Positions 1 to 6,725 of a stretch of DNA of 11,754 nucleotides are shown piece by piece. The DNA comes from UBA1046 sp964624395 (GTDB lineage Bacteria > Bacillota > Clostridia > Saccharofermentanales > DTU023). Location: positions 1 through 11,754 of the forward strand of contig CAZUWY010000047.1 of NCBI GenBank assembly GCA_964624395.1. The letters run 5' to 3'. Position 1 is the first letter of the stretch. Each line of letters opens with the position of its first letter. The notes beneath the pieces were generated by a model that saw nothing but the letters and a program-made list of their open reading frames with translations, was not told the DNA's origin and did no database searches. The position numbers and the translations under genes were made by a program.

Positions 1-2232
1 TGCAAAAAGACGTTCCAACAATTCAGGATCTGTTTGAATCTCTTTTTTCAACTCCTCTGTGCCCTCAGTGCCTGGGACCAGGACGATACTGGCCTTCACC
101 ACCTGCCCCCTTAGCTCGTCAGCCACAGCTGAAACCCCGCATTCCAAAACATAGGGCAGTTCCATGATCACATTTTCGATTTCAAAGGGACCGATACGAT
201 AGCCGGATGATTTGATAATATCGTCATTGCGCCCGACAAACCAGTAAAAGCCATCCTCATCCTCCCAGGCCTGATCGCCTGTATGGTAAAGTCCGTCCTG
301 CCAGACCTGATCCGTTTTATACTGCTCATCGTAATAGCCCTGAAACAGACCGCTGGGAACACCAGCAGAGGTGTCAATAACAATCTCACCCGGTTCTCCC
401 ACATTCGCCTTTGTGCCGTCACTGCGAACTATGGCCATATTGTATAAGGGCGAGGGTTTGCCCATTGAACCTGGCTTGGCCGCTGTCCCCTTGAAAGTCG
501 CCACTGTCAAAGTAGTTTCGGTCTGCCCGAAGCCTTCACGGATGGAAACCCCCGTTGCCTTGTAAAATTGATTGAATACTTCCGGATTCAAAGCTTCACC
601 TGCGCTGGTCGCTTCGCGGATGGAACTGAGATCATATTTGGACAGATCCTCTCTGATCAGCATGCGATAAATAGTCGGCGGAGCACAAAAGCTGCTGATG
701 GGATAATGCTCCAGCATAGAGAGCATATCTTTGGCGTCAAACCGTTCAAAATCGTAGACAAAGACAGGAGCAGCGCAAAGCCATTGGCCATAGATCTTGC
801 CCCAGAGGGCTTTGCCCCAGCCGGTATCAGATATTGTCAGATGGAGGCCGTCCGGATCTACGCCATGCCAATGGCTGGCAGTCAGATAATGCCCCAGCGG
901 GTATTTGAAATCGTGAACGGCCAGTTTGGGATAGCCGGTTGTGCCCGAGGTGAAAAAAGCCAAGGAGGGGTCACTGCCGCAAGGTACGTCCTCTGTCCTT
1001 TCAAAGACAGAGCGATAGCGTTTGACTTCGGAGTTGAAATCGAGCCAGCCTTCCCTTTTTGCAGGATTGCCGCTTTTGTCCACCAAAATAAAATGCTCCA
1101 CAAAGGGACAAAGCTCACCCGCCTGCAAGGCATGCTCAGCTGTGTCATTATCTGTTGTGCAAATTACAGCTTTAACTTTGCCAACCTCATAGCGGTAGAC
1201 AAAATCCAGTTTTTGCAATTGATCGGTGGCCGGAATAGCTATGGCGCCTATCTTGTGCAAGGCCACCAGTACTGGCCAAAATTGATAATGACGTTTTAAT
1301 ACCAGCATGACATGATCTCCGCGTCCAATGCCAAGTGAACTGATAAAATTGGCAATACGATTGGATTCCCTGCTCATATCTTCAAAGCTGAAAGGTCTTT
1401 CTTTATGTTCATCATCAACATGGAGCATGGCCAGGCGCTCGGGATCGAGTTTGGCAATCCTGTCCACCACATCGAAGGAGAAATTGAATTCCTCTTCGTT
1501 GACAAATTTAATCGCCAGAGGGTTACCCAGCTCATCCTCATCAATGCGCACATAATTTTCAGCTAATGTGGCCACGACACTGGGTCTGGGTGGAACCAGT
1601 CTGGAAGGTTTCAGGCCTGGTACTTTAAGGGAGGGCGGCTGGGAGGTCTCAGGACCTGGCATGACAACGGCAACAAAGCTGCAATCACTTCCTCCGGCGG
1701 CTATCATGCCGTGGGGCACCGATGAATTGTAGAAAATGGAATCACCTTCATTTAGCAGCTCGACGTGGCCACCAATCTGCACCTTGAGGCTGCCCTTTAA
1801 GATAAGGTTGAATTCCTGCCCGCTATGGGTAACAAGATTAATCGGCTTATCCTGGATTGCCTCATCATACTGGTAGCAGCAAAAATAAGGTTCAGCCAGC
1901 TTATTGCGAAACCAGGGGGCCAGGCTGTAGATATCAATGCCGTCGCCACTGGAAGTAATCTGTCCTTTTTTTGCGCGCACCAGCTGGTAATCAGAAAGAG
2001 TGGTAGCATCTCTTCCCTCCAAAAGCTCCGTCATGTCGAGATTTAGAGCTGTGGCGGCTTTATGCAAGAAAGAATAGGGGAAATCCAGCTGCCCCTGCTC
2101 AAACTGCTCATAAGTCTCAAAAGGGATGTCACATTTCTGAGCCATTTCGGCTGCGGTGTAGCCGCTCAGCTCACGCATAGCGCGCAGTCTGTTGGCGATA
2201 TCCTGAATGATAATTGTGGTTTTAGGGCTCAT
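1..2232 (-). CDS. XRE HTH - cupin - AMP-forming acyl-CoA synthetase (MACS type) fusion, 3' end outside window
   Basis: The frame is open for 744 codons from 2232 to the window edge with no stop, so the C-terminus is missing. Residues about 8-70 form an XRE-type helix-turn-helix. Residues about 115-190 form a cupin (HSGQEFN at 136-142, then NEGDSIFYNSSVPHG). From about 215 onward it is an AMP-binding ligase: the phosphate loop FTSGTTGYPK is at 427-436, followed by GQTE, YHTGD and GRNDDIIKSSGYRIGPFEIE. That last motif is typical of medium-chain acyl/acetyl-CoA synthetases, which turn a carboxylate, ATP and CoA into acyl-CoA, AMP and PPi. The catalytic lysine near the C-terminus would lie beyond base 1. 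ATG 2232 is preferred because GAGGT (2239-2243) is 6 nt upstream; ATG 2238 would touch that site. A T-box leader precedes it. The substrate is unknown. The HTH-cupin part resembles small-ligand repressors, so the protein may be both enzyme and regulator (inference). Confidence 0.94.
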   Translation of the reverse strand, partial: MSPKTTIIIQDIANRLRAMRELSGYTAAEMAQKCDIPFETYEQFEQGQLDFPYSFLHKAATALNLDMTELLEGRDATTLSDYQLVRAKKGQITSSGDGIDIYSLAPWFRNKLAEPYFCCYQYDEAIQDKPINLVTHSGQEFNLILKGSLKVQIGGHVELLNEGDSIFYNSSVPHGMIAAGGSDCSFVAVVMPGPETSQPPSLKVPGLKPSRLVPPRPSVVATLAENYVRIDEDELGNPLAIKFVNEEEFNFSFDVVDRIAKLDPERLAMLHVDDEHKERPFSFEDMSRESNRIANFISSLGIGRGDHVMLVLKRHYQFWPVLVALHKIGAIAIPATDQLQKLDFVYRYEVGKVKAVICTTDNDTAEHALQAGELCPFVEHFILVDKSGNPAKREGWLDFNSEVKRYRSVFERTEDVPCGSDPSLAFFTSGTTGYPKLAVHDFKYPLGHYLTASHWHGVDPDGLHLTISDTGWGKALWGKIYGQWLCAAPVFVYDFERFDAKDMLSMLEHYPISSFCAPPTIYRMLIREDLSKYDLSSIREATSAGEALNPEVFNQFYKATGVSIREGFGQTETTLTVATFKGTAAKPGSMGKPSPLYNMAIVRSDGTKANVGEPGEIVIDTSAGVPSGLFQGYYDEQYKTDQVWQDGLYHTGDQAWEDEDGFYWFVGRNDDIIKSSGYRIGPFEIENVIMELPYVLECGVSAVADELRGQVVKASIVLVPGTEGTEELKKEIQTDPELLERLFA

Positions 2233-2277
2233 CTTCATACCTCATCTTTATCCATTATTTTCTAATGCCTGAGGATG

Positions 2278-2308
2278 AAAAAACCGCCTCAAGCATAGCC
2301 TGAGACGG
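2278..2308 (-). terminator. T-box-controlled intrinsic terminator (attenuator)
   Basis: On the minus strand an 11-bp stem (CCGTCTCAGGC, loop TAT, GCTTGAGGCGG; 2284-2308) is followed by six U residues (2278-2283), then by the ligase start about 45 nt downstream. The 5' arm shares 2300-2308 with the 3' arm of the antiterminator, so the two structures cannot coexist. Confidence 0.93.
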
Positions 2309-2555
2309 GAGCAACCCGCGGTACCACTCAGTTTGCCGGCTTGAGCCGACCACTCTGCGAGATTCCAGCAAATCTCCGGCACTTACGTAGCCTGCACGGA
2401 AGCTTCTATTCCTGCCTGCCCTGCACAAATTGACAGTGCTTCAGTTTCAAAACTCCGGTTCGGAAGGGATAGGATCTCAGGTTCTGTCTCCGGTTTGCAC
2501 CAAACACCGGCTCTCTTAGCACAGCTGACCTGTTACCGTCTTCGTCATTACCATT
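2278..2555 (-). promoter_or_regulatory. T-box riboswitch (tRNA-sensing leader) of the XRE-cupin-ligase gene
   Basis: Read on the minus strand, the leader shows all hallmarks of a T-box. Stem I starts with AATGACGAAGACGGTA, continues to AGAGAG (2511-2516) and the CCGG-closed apical loop with TGGTGCAA (2495-2502). The T-box sequence TGAGTGGTACCGCG is at 2317-2330. The antiterminator pairs CTGAG (2327-2331) with CTCAG (2300-2304) and GCGGG (2315-2319) with CCCGT (2305-2309), leaving the 7-nt bulge TGGTACC. This is mutually exclusive with the terminator at 2284-2308. The bulge reads UGGU, so it should pair with a tRNA ending in ACCA (discriminator A73), which argues against tRNA-Ser and other G73 tRNAs. 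The specifier loop contains GAGATCCTATCCC (2466-2478). Candidate triplets are CCU (Pro, followed by the expected purine) and AUC (Ile). T-boxes raise downstream transcription when the cognate tRNA is uncharged. Confidence 0.95.
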
Positions 2556-2561
2556 GGAAAG

Positions 2562-2589
2562 ATTGTATCAAATAGATTTTGCTTGTCAA
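2562..2589 (-). promoter_or_regulatory. Sigma-A promoter of the T-box transcript
   Basis: On the minus strand a perfect -35 box TTGACA (2584-2589) is separated by 16 bp from the -10 box TACAAT (2562-2567). The predicted start is an A around 2555, immediately before the 5' strand of T-box Stem I, which is the usual geometry. Confidence 0.88.
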
Positions 2590-2667
2590 GCAGTAGTTGA
2601 AAAGAATTAAATTCTAGCTTGCCCAGTCCATTGCCTCTTGCGGGTATTTCGAAAATAGCAAATATTT

Positions 2668-2696
2668 TTGCCTAGCAGCCCTACCTGTGCTAGACT
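2668..2696 (+). promoter_or_regulatory. Putative sigma-A promoter of the LeuA-like / fusion-ligase operon
   Basis: TTGCCT (2668-2673) and TAGACT (2691-2696) are separated by 17 bp, each close to the sigma-A consensus. The predicted start is near 2703, giving a leader of about 58 nt. It is divergent to the T-box promoter, with roughly 80 bp between the two -35 boxes. Confidence 0.5.
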
Positions 2697-2708
2697 TACT
2701 CGCAAGCT

Positions 2709-2734
2709 GCGCAGCCTTTTGGGTCTGCGCTTTT
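2709..2734 (+). terminator. Terminator-like hairpin in the leader of the LeuA-like gene
   Basis: GCGCAG (2709-2714) pairs with CTGCGC (2725-2730), with possible inner CC/GG pairs, followed by TTTT and an A-rich stretch. It lies only a few bases after the predicted transcription start and 27 nt before the start codon. It may be a short attenuator or a leader hairpin. The U-tract is only four bases, so termination would be weak. Confidence 0.35.
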
Positions 2735-2760
2735 AAATCAAAAAAAGAAGGTAGCCTGAG

Positions 2761-4197
2761 ATGAAATCTGTGCGACTTACTGATGTTACTTTGCGAGAAC
2801 TGCCCTTGGTCGCCAAGAGCGTTCCCGGCTTCAGGGATACAATTGAAATTGCTCGCCTGCTGGATGCCCTAGGTTTCAATACAATTGAATGTGCCTCCTT
2901 GAAAAATATTCAAGAGGACAGCTTGCTCTTAAAAGCTATTGCCGCTGTATTAAAACAAAGCGTACTGGCGCTTCCTGTCGGCACAAGTATTGAGCAGTTA
3001 GAGAAAAGCTGGGCTGCTGTGCAAAGCATTGCCGGGACGCGGCTGCAAATTATCTTGCCGCTCTCTACTGTCAAAATGGAATATGAGCTGCAAAAAAAGC
3101 CCCAGGAAATCCTCGAGCTCATCACCCTTCTGACTGCAACCGCCAAAGAATTGACCAGCGAAGTTGAATTCATTGCCGAGGATGCCACCAGAGCTGCAAG
3201 CGATTTTCTTCTTCAGGCTGTTGAGAGGGCAATTAAGGCAGGCGCTAAAAAGATTACTTTTTGTGACCGCCAGGATGCTTTTTTACCAGTTGAGTTTTCC
3301 TCTTTTCTGAAAAAGCAGTTTGAACTCCTGCCCGCTTTAGAAGATGTCTCAGTAGGCATCCAGTGCTCAAGCAGTGTTAATTTGGCTGAGGCCAATGCTC
3401 TGGCAGCATTGAATGAAAATATTGCTGAGATTAAAACCAGCGCCATTGGCCTTGCTGGTATTGCTAACGGCATACATCTAGCAGCCTTTGAGCGTTTGCG
3501 CACAGATATCTCCCTTAGCACCGGTCTGGCTGTGACAGAGGCTGAACATCTGGCCAAGCAGATTGAATTCATCTTAAACGATGAAGAAAAAAGCCCGCTT
3601 GCAGTAATTGCCAACGCTAGCAAGGAGACAGATGAAGTAATTGAAAAGCTTTATACCGCTGAAGATGAAGCTGCAACTATTTATGCAGCCATTGCTGAGC
3701 TGGGCTATAACTTAACCGTAGAGGACCAGGCCAGGGTATATAAGGCTTTTTTAGAGATTGCCAGCGGCAAGATGGTCAGCATTCATGAGCTGGATGTGAT
3801 TATTGCGGACACTGCAATGCAAGTCAGCCCGACCTATATTCTGGAGCATTATTCAGTTACTGAGTCCGGTGGGACCGGCGCTTTTTGCCAAATAGTGCTG
3901 GGTCAGGACGGTGAAAGTCATGAGGGACTGGGCTCAGGAAATGGTCCTATTGATGCAGCTTTTAGCGCGATTGAAAGAATAATCGGGCATCGCTACGAAT
4001 TGGACGATTTCCAGATAAAAGCTATAACTCAGGGGCATGAGGCTCTTGGTGCAGCTTTTGTGCGCCTGCGCTACCAGGGGCTTTTGTTTTCCGGGACAGG
4101 AATCTCCACAGACATTGTAGGTTCCAGCATACGCGCTTATCTCAATGCTTTAAACAAAATTGCCAACGAGGAAAAATTAGGATTTACTGCCAAATAG
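2761..4197 (+). CDS. LeuA/citramalate synthase-like protein lacking the HxH metal motif, with intact C-terminal allosteric domain
   Basis: This 478-residue protein belongs to the DRE-TIM metallolyase group with a LeuA C-terminal domain. Residues 1-280 form the TIM barrel. The first motif reads TDVTLRELPL (7-16), where isopropylmalate synthases have DTTLRDGEQ, so D8 and R12 remain but the rest has changed. The usual VHCHNDLG motif reads IQCSSSVN (200-207), so both metal-ligand histidines and the N-D pair are gone. The later GIGERAGN motif is also altered (GLAGIANG, 230-237). Residues about 355-470 are a well-preserved allosteric dimer domain (SGNGPIDAAFSAI, then GISTDI, then YLNALNK). True synthases condense a 2-oxo acid with acetyl-CoA in leucine, isoleucine or lysine routes. 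Here ordinary catalysis is doubtful, and a sensor, scaffold or altered enzyme is possible (inference). ATG 2761 follows AGAAGG (2746-2751). The next gene begins 34 nt downstream, so the two are probably co-transcribed. Confidence 0.9.
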   Translation: MKSVRLTDVTLRELPLVAKSVPGFRDTIEIARLLDALGFNTIECASLKNIQEDSLLLKAIAAVLKQSVLALPVGTSIEQLEKSWAAVQSIAGTRLQIILPLSTVKMEYELQKKPQEILELITLLTATAKELTSEVEFIAEDATRAASDFLLQAVERAIKAGAKKITFCDRQDAFLPVEFSSFLKKQFELLPALEDVSVGIQCSSSVNLAEANALAALNENIAEIKTSAIGLAGIANGIHLAAFERLRTDISLSTGLAVTEAEHLAKQIEFILNDEEKSPLAVIANASKETDEVIEKLYTAEDEAATIYAAIAELGYNLTVEDQARVYKAFLEIASGKMVSIHELDVIIADTAMQVSPTYILEHYSVTESGGTGAFCQIVLGQDGESHEGLGSGNGPIDAAFSAIERIIGHRYELDDFQIKAITQGHEALGAAFVRLRYQGLLFSGTGISTDIVGSSIRAYLNALNKIANEEKLGFTAK

Positions 4198-4231
4198 CAG
4201 TTATTGAGATTAAAAGGATTTTGAAGCAGAT

Positions 4232-6715
4232 ATGAAACTCTCTTTTTCTACCAAGGGCTGGCAAGAGCATAGCTGGTCAGATTTTGTCGAATTGGCTCTA
4301 AAAACTGGCTACCGGGGGATAGAGCTCTATTATGACACTGCAAAGCCCGCTGCCTGGCAGCTTAATTTGCGTGACCGAGCTAAACTGAGGGCTGCAGTCA
4401 GGCAACTGGCAAATTTAAATCTTGCCATCCCCTGTGTTGACGCTGTTGGCGAACTGCAAGATATTGCCACTGACCCGAAAATTGAACAGGCCTTTCGGGA
4501 TGCAATTGAATTTGCCGAGGCGGCAAACTCACCTGCCCTGCGCGTCAGATCTTTGCGGCCTGATCAAGATGGAGGCAAATCCACCCGAGAGTCTTTAGCA
4601 AAGCTACTCCCTGTCGCTCATGAACACAATGTGATACTACTGGTTGAAACGATAGGCAGTTACGCCCGTTCAGAAAATCTTTGCAAAATTCTCGACAGTT
4701 TTGCTGATGATCATCTGGCTGCCCTCTGGGATGTTCCTCACAGCTGTCAGGCAGGTGAATCTCCGGAAGAGACCATCCATCAGCTGGGTGCATATGTAAA
4801 GCATGTCCACCTGCGCGATGCCGACAACGGTGGCCAGCGCTTGGTCGGAGAAGGAAATCTCCCTCTAGCTGAAGTATTTCGCGCTTTGAGCTCCATCAAT
4901 TACAACGGCTATCTCTCCTGTGAATGGTCTCCCGACTGGTTGCCCGGTATAAACAATCTGGAACTGGTGCTGGCCCATTTTTTTGCCTGGACCTCACAGT
5001 TTTCTCCTCCCGCCAGAGCCAAAGTACATCTTTATAATAATAAAAGATACAGCGGCAGCTTTGTCTGGAAGAAAGATATTTTAATCGATAAAACCCTGCC
5101 TGAAGTCTTGGATTGTATGGCCGAGACCTTCCCTGATCAGACCGCGATTCGCTACACGACGCTTGACTATACCAGAAGCTACAGTGAGTTTCGGGCTGAA
5201 GTGGATAAGATTGCCCGCATGCTGATTGCCCTGGGCGTCAGTCCCAACGATAAGGTTGCCATCTGGGCAACTAATGTGCCTGAATGGTTTCTAACTTTCT
5301 GGGCCGCCACCAAGATCGGGGCTATCTTGGTCACTGTCAATACCGATTACAAGATCCGCGAGGCTGAGTATCTCTTGCGCCAGTCAGACACGCATACCCT
5401 GGTAATGATTGAACGCAATCGTGATGCTGACTATGCTGCCATAATCCAAAAGATCTGCCCGGAACTCAACGAGAAAAAAGACTTTGAAGCTTTGCACAGC
5501 AAGCGCCTGCCCTTTTTGCGCAATGTCATTACTGTGGGCTTTAAGCTGCCGGGCTGCCTGAACTGGCAGGAGGCCAGTAAACTTGCGGCAGAGATACCGC
5601 AGGCAGAGGTTTTAAGGCGGGCCCGGGAATTAAATGTCAATGCCGTCTGTAATATGCAGTATACTTCCGGTACAACCGGCTTTCCCAAGGGCGTCATGCT
5701 GACCCATTACAATATTGTCAACAATGGCAAATGCATTGGCGACCGCATGGATCTTTCCACAGCCGACCGTTTTCTCGTTCATGTGCCCATGTTTCATTGC
5801 TTTGGCATGGTGCTTTCCATGCTGGCGGGCATGACACATGGCTCTTCCCTTTATCCCGTGCCCTATTTCAATGCCGGCACCGCTTTAGCCGCTATCAATA
5901 ATGAGAGAATCACTGCTGTCAATGGAGTACCCACGATGTTCATTGCCATGCTCGAGCATCCAGATTTTGCATACACGGATTTCAGTACGATGAGAACAGG
6001 GATCATGGCCGGCAGCCCCTGCCCCGTCAGTGTGATGGAGGCAGTACAAGACAAGATGAATATGTCAGAGATTACAATTGTCTATGGTCAGACCGAATCC
6101 TCACCCGGCTGCACAATGAGTACGGCTGACGATCCTATTGAGGTGCGAGTTACTACAGTGGGGCGGCCTTTGCCGGAGATTGAATGCCGTATTGTTGACC
6201 CTGTTAGCAACGAAGAACTACCGGCTGAAACAGACGGTGAATTTGTTGCCCGCGGCTACAATATTATGAAGGGTTACTATAAGATGCCGGAAGCAGCTGC
6301 TCAGGTAATAGACAGTGAGGGCTGGCTGCACACCGGTGATCTGGCCCAGATGACAAAAGAAGGTAATTTTCGCATCACCGGCAGGATCAAGGATATGATC
6401 ATCCGCGGCGGCGAAAATATTTATCCCAAAGAAATTGAAGACTTCCTCTACACACATGCAGCTGTCAAGGATGTGCAGGTGGTGGGTGTGCCTGATCTAA
6501 AATACGGTGAAGAAATCTGCGCCTGCGTAATATTGAAAGAAGATCAAAAAGCTGCCCCTGAAGAACTGCAAAGATTTACAAAGGAAAGTTTATCCCTTGC
6601 CAAAGTCCCCCGCTATTTTGTCTTTTTAGACAGCTTTCCCATGAATGCAGCCGGGAAAATCCAAAAATATCGCCTGCGCGAGATGATGGTTGAAGAATTG
6701 GGGCTGGGCGAATAA
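4232..6715 (+). CDS. Xylose-isomerase-like TIM barrel fused to AMP-forming acyl-CoA ligase
   Basis: The protein has 827 residues in two complete parts. Residues 1 to about 255 resemble the sugar phosphate isomerase/epimerase (AP endonuclease 2) superfamily. Putative metal ligands are present: E139 (LLVETIG), D167 and H170 (LWDVPHS), H191/H193 (KHVHLRD) and E231 (LSCEW). Residues about 285-827 are a full acyl-CoA ligase: YTSGTTGFPKG (477-487), YGQTE (618-622), HTGD (700-703), GRIKDMIIRGGENIYPKEIE (717-736) and the catalytic lysine in AAGKIQKYRLRE (K809). The likely reaction of the second part is ATP-dependent CoA thioester formation, best resembling fatty-acyl or aryl-CoA ligases; the substrate is unknown. 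The first part may make, isomerise or dehydrate the acid that the second part activates, as 3-dehydroshikimate dehydratases of this fold supply dihydroxybenzoate (inference). The start is supported by ORF extent and the good fit of MKLSFSTKGW to the family N-terminus, although AAAGGA (4213-4218) is rather far upstream. Confidence 0.93.
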   Translation: MKLSFSTKGWQEHSWSDFVELALKTGYRGIELYYDTAKPAAWQLNLRDRAKLRAAVRQLANLNLAIPCVDAVGELQDIATDPKIEQAFRDAIEFAEAANSPALRVRSLRPDQDGGKSTRESLAKLLPVAHEHNVILLVETIGSYARSENLCKILDSFADDHLAALWDVPHSCQAGESPEETIHQLGAYVKHVHLRDADNGGQRLVGEGNLPLAEVFRALSSINYNGYLSCEWSPDWLPGINNLELVLAHFFAWTSQFSPPARAKVHLYNNKRYSGSFVWKKDILIDKTLPEVLDCMAETFPDQTAIRYTTLDYTRSYSEFRAEVDKIARMLIALGVSPNDKVAIWATNVPEWFLTFWAATKIGAILVTVNTDYKIREAEYLLRQSDTHTLVMIERNRDADYAAIIQKICPELNEKKDFEALHSKRLPFLRNVITVGFKLPGCLNWQEASKLAAEIPQAEVLRRARELNVNAVCNMQYTSGTTGFPKGVMLTHYNIVNNGKCIGDRMDLSTADRFLVHVPMFHCFGMVLSMLAGMTHGSSLYPVPYFNAGTALAAINNERITAVNGVPTMFIAMLEHPDFAYTDFSTMRTGIMAGSPCPVSVMEAVQDKMNMSEITIVYGQTESSPGCTMSTADDPIEVRVTTVGRPLPEIECRIVDPVSNEELPAETDGEFVARGYNIMKGYYKMPEAAAQVIDSEGWLHTGDLAQMTKEGNFRITGRIKDMIIRGGENIYPKEIEDFLYTHAAVKDVQVVGVPDLKYGEEICACVILKEDQKAAPEELQRFTKESLSLAKVPRYFVFLDSFPMNAAGKIQKYRLREMMVEELGLGE

Positions 6716-6725
6716 AGTCTTTCTT

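Noticed and set aside
568..1299. Plus-strand open frame of 243 codons
   Set aside because: It lies wholly opposite the ligase domain of the minus-strand fusion, shows no family motifs, and the minus-strand frame has clear conserved motifs throughout.
3213..3623. Minus-strand open frame of 136 codons inside the LeuA-like gene
   Set aside because: It is antisense to a well-matched coding region, with composition typical of a reverse-frame shadow and no recognisable domain or ribosome binding site.
6716..6725. Bidirectional terminator between the convergent genes
   Set aside because: The gap is 10 bp, and I found no stem of useful length across the two stop codons.
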